A DNA stretch of 64,000 nt from Mammaliicoccus sp. Dog046 (GTDB lineage Bacteria; Bacillota; Bacilli; Staphylococcales; Staphylococcaceae). Location of the stretch: positions 1,412,446-1,476,445 of the forward strand of contig NZ_CP120131.1 of NCBI RefSeq assembly GCF_034039665.1. The letters run 5' to 3'. The notes below the pieces were generated by a model that saw nothing but the letters and a program-made list of their open reading frames with translations, had not been told where the DNA came from and did no database searches. The position numbers and the translations under genes were made by a program. Positions 50,117 through 59,441 of the stretch are shown here, piece by piece; position 1 is the first letter of the stretch; each line of letters opens with the position of its first letter.

Positions 50117-51244
50117 TTATTCATCCGCTCCTTGATTTAATTGTGCTTCTAACAATTGAACAACTTTCTCCCGCTTCACACCATCTAATGGTTCTTCCGT
50201 GACATGTGTATAAAATGCATCAACGATCTCAATATCACTTAAAGCGTGTACATCCACATTTATTTCATCGTGTTCCACTTCGAAGTCTTGTCTTGATATT
50301 TGTAATGTATTCGGATAGATACTTCTCAATTTCATGAGTGGATCTGTAATGCGGTCCATTTCCGTTAACTTAAAATGAAAATAATCTTCTTTATTTTGTA
50401 TAGTTACTTTCTCATGTATAACATCTTCATAGCTCGCTTGAATCACTTGGAAAGAACGTAATGGTTGTAAAGGTATAAACGATTGTTTAACTCTCTTATT
50501 TTCAATATCAAACAATCGATAACCTTTAGCTTGATTTGCTTCTGAAAATGAATATTGCATTGGTGTACCCGCATAAAATATATAATCAGATTGAATCGCA
50601 AACGGATGATGTAAATGACCAAGTAACACTGCATCGAATGATTGAAACGTTTGTGCTGTTACCGTCTCTATTGTCCCTATAGATAATGGTCTCTCTGAAT
50701 CCGTTGAAGCGCCTCCTGCCACAAATAAATGACCGACGAGTACATTCGTTTCATCTTTGTTTATAACCGCTTCTATTTCATTCATCAGAAATTCAGTTGC
50801 TTCTTGATGTGTATGTATTCCCTTTACTTTGAACATTTGTCGCACATCTGCTGGTGTAAAGTAAGGCATTATATAAAAGTTAATATCATTGATTCTAATC
50901 GGCGTTAATAAATGTTCATAACCCGTTACGATTTTTAGACCTGATTTTTCAAACCATTTCTCTCCATAATTTAATCTTTCTTTACCATCATGATTTCCGC
51001 TAATTGCGATGATTGGTATATTGAGTTCTAAGTTTATCGTCGATAATGCATCTTCCAATACGACCATTGCTTCTTTATTTGGATAATGTAAATCATATAA
51101 ATCTCCACTAATTACAACTAAATCCGGTTGTTGTTCTTTTATAGCTTCATATATTTGATTTAAGATATACTTTTGATCTTCTATTAATGATTGGCCATTT
51201 AACGTTTTACCTATGTGCCAATCTGCAGTATGTAAAATTTTCAT
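50117..51244 (-). CDS. sbcD: Exonuclease subunit SbcD (Mre11-like nuclease)
   Basis: The 375-residue protein is a calcineurin-like metallophosphoesterase with the five phosphoesterase motifs in order: HTADWHIGK, ISGDLYDLHYPN, ISGNHDGKERL, LVGHLFVAGG and LGHLHHPF. It is the manganese-dependent nuclease of the SbcCD complex. A GGAGC site precedes the start. sbcD and sbcC form one transcript. I looked for a LexA box upstream, because SbcDC is SOS-linked in S. aureus, and found none in the 65-bp gap to yneK. Confidence 0.95.
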   Translation of the reverse strand: MKILHTADWHIGKTLNGQSLIEDQKYILNQIYEAIKEQQPDLVVISGDLYDLHYPNKEAMVVLEDALSTINLELNIPIIAISGNHDGKERLNYGEKWFEKSGLKIVTGYEHLLTPIRINDINFYIMPYFTPADVRQMFKVKGIHTHQEATEFLMNEIEAVINKDETNVLVGHLFVAGGASTDSERPLSIGTIETVTAQTFQSFDAVLLGHLHHPFAIQSDYIFYAGTPMQYSFSEANQAKGYRLFDIENKRVKQSFIPLQPLRSFQVIQASYEDVIHEKVTIQNKEDYFHFKLTEMDRITDPLMKLRSIYPNTLQISRQDFEVEHDEINVDVHALSDIEIVDAFYTHVTEEPLDGVKREKVVQLLEAQLNQGADE

Positions 51245-51318
51245 ATTATTGCTCCTTTACAAATAGTGTTAGACAGGTTAAAAAGCTTCATTTATACTTA
51301 CTTTAAGGAGTGATTTCA

Positions 51319-51816
51319 TTGAGTAATGTATTTATATTTTTTATTGTGATTTGGTGCATTGTCTTTATGGTATTACTAGCAATCGGTGGATTCTTTATGT
51401 TCCGTAAGTTTTTAAAGCGTATGCCAAAAGACAATGGCATGAGTGAGCTTGACTGGCAAGACTATTATATACAAAAAGCACTCCCATTATGGAACGATGA
51501 GGCGCGCGAACTTTTAAATGAATTAGTGTCACCCGTACCGGAATTGTTTAGAGATGTTGCCAAAGAAAAAATCGGCGGCCGAGTTTCTAAAATTGCATTA
51601 GAAGAACATGCAACTACAATCGAACTCGATCATATTATGCGTGGATATATCGTAGCAACACCTAAAAGAGACCACAAATTCATGAAGAAGAAGTTAACAG
51701 AACTTAATATTGATTATACACCATATTTAAATTTGTTCGAATTAGCAGATGATGAGAAAAACAAATTTTCAATATTTGATCATAAAGAAGCAATCACAGA
51801 TGCTAAAAGAAAATAG
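51319..51816 (+). CDS. DUF2621 family membrane-anchored protein (YneK-like)
   Basis: The 165-residue protein has one N-terminal membrane segment (about residues 5-28, FIFFIVIWCIVFMVLLAIGGFF). A soluble domain follows with the LDWQDYYIQKALPLWNDEARELL opening typical of YneK/DUF2621. The function is unknown. The start is probably the TTG at 51319, which follows AAGGAGTG by about 6 bases; the GTG three codons earlier overlaps that site. It is divergent from sbcD and convergent with ccdC. In Bacillus subtilis yneK also sits near ccdA/ccdC. Confidence 0.8.
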   Translation: MSNVFIFFIVIWCIVFMVLLAIGGFFMFRKFLKRMPKDNGMSELDWQDYYIQKALPLWNDEARELLNELVSPVPELFRDVAKEKIGGRVSKIALEEHATTIELDHIMRGYIVATPKRDHKFMKKKLTELNIDYTPYLNLFELADDEKNKFSIFDHKEAITDAKRK

Positions 51817-51853
51817 AGTGGCTTGGACATCATTCAATGTCTCAGCCACTCTA
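51814..51853. terminator. Bidirectional terminator between yneK and ccdC
   Basis: TAGAGTGGCT and AGCCACTCTA form the outer stem, with GACAT/ATGTC inside. The stem begins within the yneK stop codon and ends before the ccdC stop. T-rich sequence lies on both sides. Confidence 0.88.
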
Positions 51854-51857
51854 TTTT

Positions 51858-52328
51858 TTATTGTACAATCGCTAATTGATCTTTTAACTTTTTGTATTTG
51901 AAATACATAGCAATTCTCCATGGAACAATCATACTGAATGCAAGCAAGAAGAACATGCCAGCCAGTTGACCTGGATCTATGGAATCACTCAAGAAAAATT
52001 TACCAACCGTTCTTATAATCAGTAATGAAATTAATATAAACGGGAACAGTTTTGAGCGCTTCATATAAATTTGATTATCTTTAATTTCAAAATTCGAAGT
52101 AAATATCAAGAATAATGAGAAAAACAATCCTACTAACATTGCCTCTACAATTTCTCCACCATCTAATCTGAAATATGGAACTACATACATCAATGCACCT
52201 GTTGCCATAAAGAATGGTGGTAACACAATTTTTCTAGTATTCGTTGGATAATTCTGAGCTTTCATCCTTACTACAATTACAGCTAATCCCATCAATGCAG
52301 CGATTACTACTGAAAAAAGGACATACAT
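51858..52328 (-). CDS. CcdC-like membrane protein (DUF1453)
   Basis: The 156-residue protein has about five hydrophobic segments and is mostly membrane. It resembles CcdC (YneJ), found beside ccdA in Bacillus and implicated loosely in cytochrome c maturation, although the Bacillus gene is dispensable. It has no cysteine-pair motif. It lies 40 bp after ccdA on the same strand and is presumably co-transcribed. Confidence 0.8.
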   Translation of the reverse strand: MYVLFSVVIAALMGLAVIVVRMKAQNYPTNTRKIVLPPFFMATGALMYVVPYFRLDGGEIVEAMLVGLFFSLFLIFTSNFEIKDNQIYMKRSKLFPFILISLLIIRTVGKFFLSDSIDPGQLAGMFFLLAFSMIVPWRIAMYFKYKKLKDQLAIVQ

Positions 52329-52368
52329 GTTTAAAACCCCTTTAAGTACAAAATCATTTATATTTTAT

Positions 52369-53049
52369 TTATCCTAATGATTGGAAGAAAATCGTTATTT
52401 CTGTTAATAAATCGAAAAATAATAAAACTCCCATAATTATCATAATTATACCACCAATCTTCATGATAGCAACATTGTACTTTTTAATGACTTGTAAACG
52501 TGTGATGAAGAAAGTCAATACAAAGAACGGTATGCTAAATCCAAGGACGTACATCAACATGTATAACATCGCTTGGGAAGAATGTGTGATAGCTAATGTT
52601 CCAATTGCTGCAATAATCGGTCCATTACAAGGTGTCCAACCTGCAGCAAAAGCCATTCCTATTAAGAACGTTCCAATATAACCTGATGGTCTCACTTTAA
52701 AATTAATCTTTCGATCTCTCATTAAAAATTGTGGTTGGAATATACCTAATATCATTAACCCAAATATAATTATTATAATTGCACCGATTTGTCGTATAAG
52801 CGTTTGGTAACTGATAAATATATTAGAAATATAACCAATACTCATACCAAGTATCATATAAATAAAGCTAAACCCAATCAAAAATATGACTGTATGTATG
52901 ATTGCATTACGATTAAGACCTTTATTCTTCAAATCATCATAACTCATACCTGTAATATATGAAATAAAGGCAGGATATATCGGTAATACGCAAGGAGATA
53001 CAAAACTCAATATTCCTGCTCCGAACGCAACAAAAATCGTTAACTCCAT
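52369..53049 (-). CDS. ccdA: CcdA-type thiol-disulfide transporter
   Basis: The 226-residue protein has six membrane helices and the two CcdA cysteines, Cys20 in FVSPCVLPIYPAF and the partner in AAGWTPCNGPII. CcdA shuttles electrons from cytoplasmic thioredoxin across the membrane to extracytoplasmic thiol proteins, which keep apocytochromes or Sco/DsbD-like proteins reduced. The Sco protein 5.4 kb away is a plausible client. Staphylococci lack most c-type cytochromes, so the physiological target is uncertain. Confidence 0.92.
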   Translation of the reverse strand: MELTIFVAFGAGILSFVSPCVLPIYPAFISYITGMSYDDLKNKGLNRNAIIHTVIFLIGFSFIYMILGMSIGYISNIFISYQTLIRQIGAIIIIIFGLMILGIFQPQFLMRDRKINFKVRPSGYIGTFLIGMAFAAGWTPCNGPIIAAIGTLAITHSSQAMLYMLMYVLGFSIPFFVLTFFITRLQVIKKYNVAIMKIGGIIMIIMGVLLFFDLLTEITIFFQSLG

Positions 53050-53158
53050 TCAATCCCTCCTACTCTTGATTCTATTTTATCAAATAACATCGAAATGAAA
53101 CTACCTTAATTTGAACAATACGTGAATGATTATATGACAATATATAAAATAAAAAAAT

Positions 53159-53198
53159 AAGGATTGCTACACTTTTCAAAAAAGCGTGACAATCCTTT
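53159..53198 (-). terminator. Terminator of the yneF-like gene
   Basis: On the minus strand AAGGATTGTCACGCTTTT pairs imperfectly with AAAGTGTAGCAATCCTT and is followed by seven T after one A. Confidence 0.85.
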
Positions 53199-53217
53199 TA
53201 ATATCAACGATTAAAGA

Positions 53218-53448
53218 CTATTTGATTTTTTGATCCATATTCTTGTTCATCATTGTCATCATTTGATTAATTTTCTTCTGAGATGGCTTTTGACCCATTT
53301 GCATCATCATCATACGTAACATTTCTTCGTTAATTGGAGGATTCTTTTTCAAGTAATCCATCATATATTTACGAGCAAGGAAGAATCCTAGTGCAGCTCC
53401 ACCTATTAATGCCACGATGATTAATAAAATTGCTAACCACGTTGCCAT
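53218..53448 (-). CDS. UPF0154 small membrane protein (YneF-like)
   Basis: The 76-residue protein begins [20 protein letters not shown], a single N-terminal membrane helix. A cytoplasmic tail follows with [29 protein letters not shown], the UPF0154/YneF pattern rich in methionine. Function is unknown. The start at 53448 follows GTGGGTGA; the longer frame adds 15 residues without a ribosome site. In Bacillus it also lies next to tkt. Confidence 0.9.
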   Translation of the reverse strand: MATWLAILLIIVALIGGAALGFFLARKYMMDYLKKNPPINEEMLRMMMMQMGQKPSQKKINQMMTMMNKNMDQKIK

Positions 53449-53530
53449 TATTTCACCCACTTTCTGTATCCTATAAAAGTTTACTAAATTCATTTCATTT
53501 TATCAAGATGAAACTTCATCTTTCATAAAT

Positions 53531-53562
53531 AAAGCTGAGGTATTCGTACATACCTCAGCTTT
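53531..53562 (-). terminator. Terminator of tkt
   Basis: A perfect 12-bp stem, AAAGCTGAGGTA/TACCTCAGCTTT with an 8-base loop, lies 22 bp past the tkt stop. The T tract is short and interrupted (TTTATTTATG). Confidence 0.8.
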
Positions 53563-53583
53563 ACTTCTTTATATACATTAAAT

Positions 53584-55572
53584 TTAGAAGCTTAATACTT
53601 GGTTTAATACATTTTCTTTAGTGAAACCGTATTTTTCAACTACTAAGTCGCCAGGCGCACTTGCACCGAATGTATCTATTGTAATCACTTTACCTTCTAG
53701 GCCAACATATTTATGCCAACCAAGTGAAGAAGCCATTTCAATAGCAACACGTTTTGTAATTGATGGTGGTAATACTGATGCTTTATAAGCGTCATCTTGT
53801 TGTTCGAAAGCATTCCAGTTAGGTAATGATACTACTTGAACCCCTTTACCTTGTGCTTCTATATCTTTAGCTGCCTCAACTGCTAATGATACTTCAGAAC
53901 CTGAAGCGATTAATAAGTATTCTGGTTCAACTTTTGAACGGTACACTATATATCCGCCTTTACGAACACCTTCTTCTAATTCTGACTCTTCAACATCTAA
54001 AGCAGTTAAGTTTTGTCTAGTTAAAACTAATGCAGTTGGTGTTGATTTAGATTCTAATGCAACTTTCCATGCTACTCTTGTTTCGTTACCATCTGCAGGA
54101 CGAATCACATTTAAATTAGGAATTGCTCTTAGTCCAGCTAATTGTTCAACTGGTTCATGTGTTGGACCATCTTCACCGACAGCGATAGAATCATGTGTAA
54201 ATACGAATGTAGCTGGTACACCCATAATTGCAGATAATCTAACTGCTGGTTTTAAATAATCACTAAATACGAAGAATGTTGCACCATAAGGTTTAACACC
54301 ACCATGTACTGCCATACCATTCACAGCAGCTGCCATTCCAAATTCACGAACGCCATACCATACGTTACGTCCTTCAGGTGTATTTTTATCGAAATCAGCT
54401 TCACCTTTAACATTTGATTTGTTTGATGATGCTAAGTCTGCTGATCCACCAAAGAATGCAGGTACTGATTTACTTAATGCTTGAATCACTTCACCTGAGT
54501 CAGCACGTGTTGCACTGCTATTACCTGGTTCATATACAGGTAATTCTTTATCATAGTCGACAGGTAATTCATTTGATACTGCTTGTTTGAATGCTTCAGC
54601 TAATTCAGGATGTGCTTTAGAATAATCTTCAACTAATTTGTTCCAAGCTTCTTCAGCCTCATTAGCACGTGTAAGCATTGTTTGGCTAAATACATCATAA
54701 ACTTCTTGTGGTACATTAAAGCGTTTAGATGGATCTAATCCATATGCTTTCAATGATAATTCACGTTCTTCTTCACCAAGTGGCGCACCATGAACACCAT
54801 TTGTACCTGCTTTATTAGGAGAACCATATCCAATTACCGTTTTAACTTCGATGATTGTTGGTCCTTGTAATGTTTTAGCTTTAGTAATTGCTTTATCTAT
54901 TGCTTCTAAGTCATTACCATCTTCAACTAAAATGTAGCTCCAACCATATGCTTTGAATCTTGATTTCACATCTTCAGAGAATGATTTATTTAATTCACCA
55001 TCAAGTGAAATATCATTAGAATCATAAAGTGTAATTAATTTATCTAACTGTAAATGTCCAGCTAATGAAGCAGCTTCATGTGAAATACCTTCCATTAAGT
55101 CGCCATCACTTGCTAATACATAAGTATAATGATCAACTACATTATAATTTTCTTTATTAAATTTACCCGCTAAATGCTTTTCAGCCATAGCCATACCTAC
55201 ACTCATTGCAAAACCTTGACCAAGTGGACCAGTTGTAACTTCAACACCTTCAGTATGTTTGAATTCTGGGTGTCCTGGTGTTTTTGAATCCCATTGTCTG
55301 AAGTTCTTCACTTCTTCAAGTTCTAAGCTGCCAGATACGTGTAATAAACTGTATAATAATGCTGAACCGTGCCCAGCAGATAATACAAAACGATCTCTGT
55401 TAAAGTAGTTGCTTGATTGAGGATTGAAATTTAAATGTTGCGTCCATAATGCATACGCCATTGGTGCAGCGCCCATTGGTAAACCTGGATGGCCTGAGTT
55501 TGCTGCTTCGATAGCATCAATACTTAAGGCGCGAATTGAATCTACTGCAAGTTGATCTTTTTCGTTAAACAT
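53584..55572 (-). CDS. tkt: Transketolase
   Basis: Transketolase transfers two-carbon units in the pentose phosphate pathway using thiamine diphosphate. The 662-residue chain has the family N-terminus [28 protein letters not shown]. The ThDP-binding region is [32 protein letters not shown], and the pyrimidine-binding domain has [27 protein letters not shown] precedes the start. It appears monocistronic, with ynzC 86 bp upstream on the same strand. Confidence 0.97.
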   Translation of the reverse strand: MFNEKDQLAVDSIRALSIDAIEAANSGHPGLPMGAAPMAYALWTQHLNFNPQSSNYFNRDRFVLSAGHGSALLYSLLHVSGSLELEEVKNFRQWDSKTPGHPEFKHTEGVEVTTGPLGQGFAMSVGMAMAEKHLAGKFNKENYNVVDHYTYVLASDGDLMEGISHEAASLAGHLQLDKLITLYDSNDISLDGELNKSFSEDVKSRFKAYGWSYILVEDGNDLEAIDKAITKAKTLQGPTIIEVKTVIGYGSPNKAGTNGVHGAPLGEEERELSLKAYGLDPSKRFNVPQEVYDVFSQTMLTRANEAEEAWNKLVEDYSKAHPELAEAFKQAVSNELPVDYDKELPVYEPGNSSATRADSGEVIQALSKSVPAFFGGSADLASSNKSNVKGEADFDKNTPEGRNVWYGVREFGMAAAVNGMAVHGGVKPYGATFFVFSDYLKPAVRLSAIMGVPATFVFTHDSIAVGEDGPTHEPVEQLAGLRAIPNLNVIRPADGNETRVAWKVALESKSTPTALVLTRQNLTALDVEESELEEGVRKGGYIVYRSKVEPEYLLIASGSEVSLAVEAAKDIEAQGKGVQVVSLPNWNAFEQQDDAYKASVLPPSITKRVAIEMASSLGWHKYVGLEGKVITIDTFGASAPGDLVVEKYGFTKENVLNQVLSF

Positions 55573-55657
55573 AAATGTAGTCTCCTTTATTCTTATAATC
55601 CTTCTCCATTATACATGAAAATATTCCGAAAATTAATTATTCTTACTTATTTTATAT

Positions 55658-55894
55658 TTACTTTCGAATGTTTCTGTCTTTTTGGATTTCTTTAACTTTA
55701 TCAGGTGTTACATCATTTCCTTCAGGATCAATCACTTTTGTGTTTTCAATTGTACTTTTAAAGTTTCCTCTAAAAGCTTGTAAATACTCTGCGCGTAATT
55801 TAGTTTGTTCTTTAGCTTCAGACTCAGTTAATCCTTCGCTTTTCTTTTTATTTGCTAGCGCATTTATTCTATCAATTTTTGCTTTTTCTAACAT
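55658..55894 (-). CDS. DUF896 family protein (YnzC-like)
   Basis: The 78-residue basic, helical protein begins LEKAKIDRINALANKKKSEGLTESEAKEQTKLRAEYL, the DUF896/YnzC pattern of a two-helix antiparallel hairpin. In Bacillus subtilis ynzC lies in the SOS-induced yneA-yneB-ynzC operon. Here it follows sosA by 79 bp across a strong hairpin and so may be partly uncoupled from it. The start at 55894 follows GTGGGGA; the longer frame begins inside that hairpin region. Its role is unknown. Confidence 0.88.
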   Translation of the reverse strand: MLEKAKIDRINALANKKKSEGLTESEAKEQTKLRAEYLQAFRGNFKSTIENTKVIDPEGNDVTPDKVKEIQKDRNIRK

Positions 55895-55930
55895 ACTATC
55901 CCCACTTTCTATATAATTAAAAGATACCAA

Positions 55931-55968
55931 AAAACACGAGTAAATCCAAATGGATTTACTCGTGTTTT
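55931..55968 (-). terminator. Terminator/attenuator between sosA and ynzC
   Basis: A perfect 18-bp stem, AAAACACGAGTAAATCCA/TGGATTTACTCGTGTTTT with a 2-base turn, is followed on the minus strand by TT. It starts 6 bp past the sosA stop. The strong stem should stop most sosA transcripts. Confidence 0.85.
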
Positions 55969-55973
55969 CTTTA

Positions 55974-56183
55974 TTATTCAATTGTACCTACTAATGTATT
56001 AGAATCCGCAACTTGTTTCGTTTCGTGTTTATCGTGTTGTTGTATTTGATGATCTGTCATTTCGTACGTCTGTTCTGTATTATATATGTCATTTGCCTGA
56101 GCCAAATATAAATATCCAATTAAAATTGTCAATAAGAATACTGCCACATAGACTAAAATCGTCTTATTTATTGTAATTGTCAT
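55974..56183 (-). CDS. sosA: SOS-induced cell division inhibitor SosA (YneA-type)
   Basis: The 69-residue protein has one N-terminal membrane helix (about residues 8-27) and a short hydrophilic tail of about 40 residues, rich in His, Gln and Glu, expected outside the cell. Position (divergent from lexA, before ynzC), LexA boxes in the shared promoter region and topology all match staphylococcal SosA, which halts division during DNA damage. Sequence conservation in this family is low, so the call rests largely on context. GGAGGAG precedes the start. Confidence 0.85.
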   Translation of the reverse strand: MTITINKTILVYVAVFLLTILIGYLYLAQANDIYNTEQTYEMTDHQIQQHDKHETKQVADSNTLVGTIE

Positions 56184-56197
56184 AAATAACTCCTCCT

Positions 56198-56211
56198 AGA
56201 ACGTTTGTTTG
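56198..56211. promoter_or_regulatory. Possible third LexA box in the sosA leader
   Basis: AGAACGTTTGTTTG matches CGAACRNRYGTTYG at 12 of 14 positions. It lies just upstream of the sosA ribosome site, downstream of its -10, where bound LexA would block elongation. Confidence 0.6.
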
Positions 56212-56218
56212 TATTTTT

Positions 56219-56247
56219 ATAATAACAGAACAACTGTTCGTAGTCAA
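56219..56247 (-). promoter_or_regulatory. sosA promoter with LexA box in the spacer
   Basis: The minus strand reads TTGACT (56242-56247), 17 bases, TATTAT (56219-56224). The spacer contains CGAACAGTTGTTCT (56227-56240), 12 of 14 matches to the LexA box, so repressor and polymerase would compete directly. Confidence 0.82.
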
Positions 56248-56255
56248 CAAAAATA

Positions 56256-56295
56256 CGAACAAATGTTTGTTCGCCGGAAACGTATGTGCTATAAT
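56256..56295 (+). promoter_or_regulatory. lexA promoter with LexA box
   Basis: CGAACAAATGTTTG (56256-56269) matches the LexA consensus at all 14 positions and overlaps a weak -35, TTGTTC (56267-56272). A consensus -10 TATAAT (56290-56295) follows 17 bp later. This is the expected autoregulation of lexA. Confidence 0.88.
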
Positions 56296-56327
56296 ATAAA
56301 TAAATAATTAATTGGGAGTGTGCGACT

Positions 56328-56948
56328 ATGAAAGAATTAACTAAACGTCAATCTGAAATATATCAATTCATCAAACATATAGTACAAACGAAAGGTTATC
56401 CACCTAGTGTTCGTGAAATTGGTTTAGCAGTTGGTCTTGCATCAAGTTCAACAGTACATGGTCATCTTTCAAGATTAGAAGAAAAAGGATATATTAAACG
56501 TGATCCTACAAAGCCACGTGCAATTGAAATTACAGAAACGGTTGGCGAGAATATAAATCAAGAAAATACCATTCATGTTCCCGTAATTGGTAAAGTAACA
56601 GCTGGTATTCCGATTACTGCTGTAGAGAACGTCGAAGAGTACTTCCCATTACCTGCACACTTCACATCAACACATAATAGTAACATTTTCATATTAGATG
56701 TTGTCGGAGATAGTATGATAGAAGCCGGTATTTTAGATGGAGACAAAGTAATCGTGCGTAGTCAATCCATTGCCGAGAATGGTGATATCATCGTAGCAAT
56801 GACTGAAGAAGATGAAGCAACTGTTAAACGTTTTTATAAAGAAGAAACAAGATATAGATTACAACCTGAGAATAGTACAATGGAACCAATATATTTAGAT
56901 AACGTTACTGTACTTGGTAAAGTTGTTGGGCTATTTAGAGAGATGTAA
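56328..56948 (+). CDS. lexA: SOS repressor LexA
   Basis: The 206-residue protein has an N-terminal winged HTH ([20 protein letters not shown], then [17 protein letters not shown]). The C-terminal S24 self-cleavage domain has the scissile Ala92-Gly93 bond (KVTAGIP), nucleophile Ser129 ([10 protein letters not shown]) and general base Lys167 (EATVKRFY). RecA-triggered autoproteolysis derepresses boxes such as those at sosA, parE and the Y-family polymerase gene in this window. GGGAG precedes the start. A strong terminator follows. Confidence 0.98.
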   Translation: MKELTKRQSEIYQFIKHIVQTKGYPPSVREIGLAVGLASSSTVHGHLSRLEEKGYIKRDPTKPRAIEITETVGENINQENTIHVPVIGKVTAGIPITAVENVEEYFPLPAHFTSTHNSNIFILDVVGDSMIEAGILDGDKVIVRSQSIAENGDIIVAMTEEDEATVKRFYKEETRYRLQPENSTMEPIYLDNVTVLGKVVGLFREM

Positions 56949-56962
56949 ATGAAATTACATTT

Positions 56963-56989
56963 AACCACCCCGAATTGTTCGGGGTGGTT
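56963..56989 (+). terminator. Terminator of lexA
   Basis: A perfect 12-bp stem, AACCACCCCGAA/TTCGGGGTGGTT with a 3-base loop, is followed by a T run. Confidence 0.95.
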
Positions 56990-57014
56990 TTTTATTTTTA
57001 TTCATAAAAATAAA

Positions 57015-57045
57015 AAACAGCCAACAATGACATTGTTGGCTGTTT
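57015..57045 (-). terminator. Terminator after the 27-codon candidate gene
   Basis: The arms AAACAGCCAACAATG and CATTGTTGGCTGTTT form a 15-bp perfect repeat around one base. On the minus strand it is followed by TTTTATTTTT. It lies 60 bp past the small ORF and has no other obvious minus-strand client before the CAP-domain gene. Confidence 0.85.
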
Positions 57046-57105
57046 CGTTGAGCGTATTATTCTCAACATCTTTCATATTCCCTTTAATTCTTAATTAGCA
57101 TTATC

Positions 57106-57189
57106 TTACGATACATCTTTTTTATTTAATAATTCTTTTATACGTTCTAAAACGTCTGGATTTTTGTGTTTTATTTCTTTATTTTCCAT
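57106..57189 (-). CDS. Candidate small protein of 27 residues
   Basis: A short frame encodes MENKEIKHKNPDVLERIKEL and seven further residues, ending KKDVS. It is preceded by AAAGGGG at good spacing and followed by its own strong terminator. It is hydrophilic, lysine-rich and probably helical, with no signal or membrane segment. I do not recognise it. The ribosome site and the otherwise unexplained terminator are the reasons to list it; a chance frame of this size is still possible. Confidence 0.5.
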   Translation of the reverse strand: MENKEIKHKNPDVLERIKELLNKKDVS

Positions 57190-57336
57190 GTAAAACTTCC
57201 CCTTTAAATGTTATTCCACCAATCAAAGTACAATTGAAACAACACATGTTAAACATTTAAGGAAATATGAAATAATAATGCTACTTGATTACATAATATC
57301 AAAGTTGCTTAAATAAAATTTTATTTTATTTAATTT

Positions 57337-58353
57337 CTATTGTTGTGTAATGTAGTTCTCAGTCCAATACGGTTGTAAATCTTCTCCGATATCGACGCCT
57401 ACACCTAATTCTTTATAATCTTTATTTAAAATGTTTTCTCTGTGTCCCATTGAATTCATCAGTCCATGATGTGCATATACACTACTAATTTGACCAAAAG
57501 CCAAATTCTCTCCTGCAGCTATATAATTAAATCCATCTTGGTCTAATCTATCAAATGGAGATAAGCCTTGCTTATTCGTATGATCAAAATAATCATTTTC
57601 GACCATATCTTGACTATGTTTTCTAGCAGTTTGACTTACACCACCATTATAAGTCAGTGTCGGCAAATCAAAATTAACCCGTTCTGCATTTACAAGATCA
57701 TAATTTTGCAATTCTAAAGCACGTTCATAGTCTTTAGATGCCGGACGATACTGATTTGTACGTTTGTTCTCAGTATTCGCAGCAATTTGCATAATTCCTT
57801 TAATTTGATTATTTTCATATTTATCATAAAAAATGGTTGTATAAATATTATCAAATTTAAACACATCATAGTCTTGATCATTTTGAATAAGTTTTACTTT
57901 ATCTTTTTGTATTTCACTAACAGGCTTTCCAAGAATGGATCGAACTTTTGTTTTGTCCATTTTACTTGTAATACCTTTTTGTGAAGTGATTAAATCTTGA
58001 TTTGTATATAGTCCCGATACTCTTCCATGATCATAACTCACCATTACAAATTCGTGGTATTGGTTATGATACGTATGCCATTTTTCATTATATTCATTGA
58101 CTGTTACGCGTTTTGGCTTACCAAGATGCTTTTCAACATCACTTTTTGTTTGATTGATTTGAATATTATTAATCGCAAATTCTTGGTCATTCGGTGTCTT
58201 TAATTCAACATTTTTAACAGTTTGTTCATTTAACAATTCATGTTGAATGTTTATAACTTTCTGTTGTAGTTGTCTAGACAAGTCAGAATCTGGAACAGGT
58301 ACGATGAGCGTGATCAGTAACAATAATATAAACAGGTAATATACTTTTCTCAA
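57337..58353 (-). CDS. Exported CAP-domain (SCP/PR1) protein with CAP-associated repeats
   Basis: The 338-residue protein has an N-terminal membrane segment or signal (VYYLFILLLLITLIVPVP). A middle region holds two CAP-associated segments (SDVEKHLGKPKRV and KTKVRSILGKPVSEI). The C-terminal CAP domain has HSQDMVENDYFDHTNKQGLSPFDRL, AGENLAFG and MGHRENILNKDYKELGVGV, with the conserved His/Glu cavity residues. The YkwD-type family is extracytoplasmic and of unclear function. The start is probably TTG at 58353, after GAGGTGA. It follows guaC by about 20 bp and is probably co-transcribed. Confidence 0.82.
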   Translation of the reverse strand: MRKVYYLFILLLLITLIVPVPDSDLSRQLQQKVINIQHELLNEQTVKNVELKTPNDQEFAINNIQINQTKSDVEKHLGKPKRVTVNEYNEKWHTYHNQYHEFVMVSYDHGRVSGLYTNQDLITSQKGITSKMDKTKVRSILGKPVSEIQKDKVKLIQNDQDYDVFKFDNIYTTIFYDKYENNQIKGIMQIAANTENKRTNQYRPASKDYERALELQNYDLVNAERVNFDLPTLTYNGGVSQTARKHSQDMVENDYFDHTNKQGLSPFDRLDQDGFNYIAAGENLAFGQISSVYAHHGLMNSMGHRENILNKDYKELGVGVDIGEDLQPYWTENYITQQ

Positions 58354-58373
58354 GTCATTCACCTCACAACTTT

Positions 58374-59351
58374 TTAATCACGGTCACCATTAAATATAGA
58401 ATTTCTTACAATGACGTAATCTACTTTAGTTATTGAATGTAAATCTGTTCCACCTGCATATGAGATAGAACTTTGTAAATCTTGTTGAATTTCAATTAAA
58501 GTATCTTTTAAAGATCCTTTATGTTCAACAAACATTTTTTTACCTTCAACATTTTTACGTTCGCCTTTTTGGAATTCTGACGCGCTTCCGAAATATTCTT
58601 TATAAAGTTTACCTTCTAATTCAACTGTTTCACCTGGTGATTCTTCATGTGCAGCAAATAATGAACCTACCATTACCATACTTGCACCAAATCTAATTGA
58701 TTTTGCAATGTCGCCATTTGTTCTAATACCACCATCAGCAATCATTGGCTTTCTAGCTGCTTTGCTACAAGCATTAATTGCAGCTAATTGCCAACCACCT
58801 GTACCAAATCCTGTTTTGATTTTAGTGATACACACTCTACCAGGTCCAATTCCTACTTTAGTAGCATCTGCACCAGCGTTTTCTAATTCACGCACACCTT
58901 CAGGCGTACCTACATTACCAGCAATAACAAATGTTTCTGGTATATGTTGTTTAATATGTTTAATCATTCTAATTACTTGTTCAGAATGTCCGTGTGCAAT
59001 ATCAATTGTTACATATTCAGGAATTAAACCTTCATTTGAAAGTTGTTCTATAAAAGTATATTCATTGTCTTTTACACCAACTGATATTGAAGCAAATAAG
59101 TTTTGACTTTGCATTTTTTTAATAAATGGTATACGAGCTTCTTCATCAAATCGATGCATAATATAAAAATATTCATTACTAGCAAACCACTCAGTTAATT
59201 CTTCATTCATAACTGTTTGCATGTTAGCAGGTACAACAGGTAGTTTAAACGTTTTTGGTCCGAATTTTACAGACGTATCACATTCAGATCTACTTTCAAC
59301 AATACATTTATTTGGAATTAATTGTACATCTTCATAATCAAAAATTTTCAT
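58374..59351 (-). CDS. guaC: GMP reductase
   Basis: GuaC reduces GMP to IMP and ammonia with NADPH, linking guanine to adenine nucleotide pools. The 325-residue TIM barrel begins [18 protein letters not shown] at 59351 after AAAGAGG. The active-site loop [15 protein letters not shown] with its catalytic Cys, [15 protein letters not shown] and the late GGTDLHS segment are typical of the Bacillus-type enzyme. The IMPDH CBS domains are absent, as expected. The next gene upstream on this strand encodes the zinc-binding lipoprotein. Confidence 0.96.
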   Translation of the reverse strand: MKIFDYEDVQLIPNKCIVESRSECDTSVKFGPKTFKLPVVPANMQTVMNEELTEWFASNEYFYIMHRFDEEARIPFIKKMQSQNLFASISVGVKDNEYTFIEQLSNEGLIPEYVTIDIAHGHSEQVIRMIKHIKQHIPETFVIAGNVGTPEGVRELENAGADATKVGIGPGRVCITKIKTGFGTGGWQLAAINACSKAARKPMIADGGIRTNGDIAKSIRFGASMVMVGSLFAAHEESPGETVELEGKLYKEYFGSASEFQKGERKNVEGKKMFVEHKGSLKDTLIEIQQDLQSSISYAGGTDLHSITKVDYVIVRNSIFNGDRD

Positions 59352-59441
59352 AACAATGACCTCTTTCACAACTATTAATAATAATCCATTAGTTACTATA
59401 CAGTGTTAGATGAAAAAAGTAAACGAAATATACCTAAATAA

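Noticed and set aside
51245-51318. LexA box expected before sbcD
   Set aside because: The gap between sbcD and yneK contains no CGAAC...GTTCG-type site; SOS control of sbcDC is not supported here.
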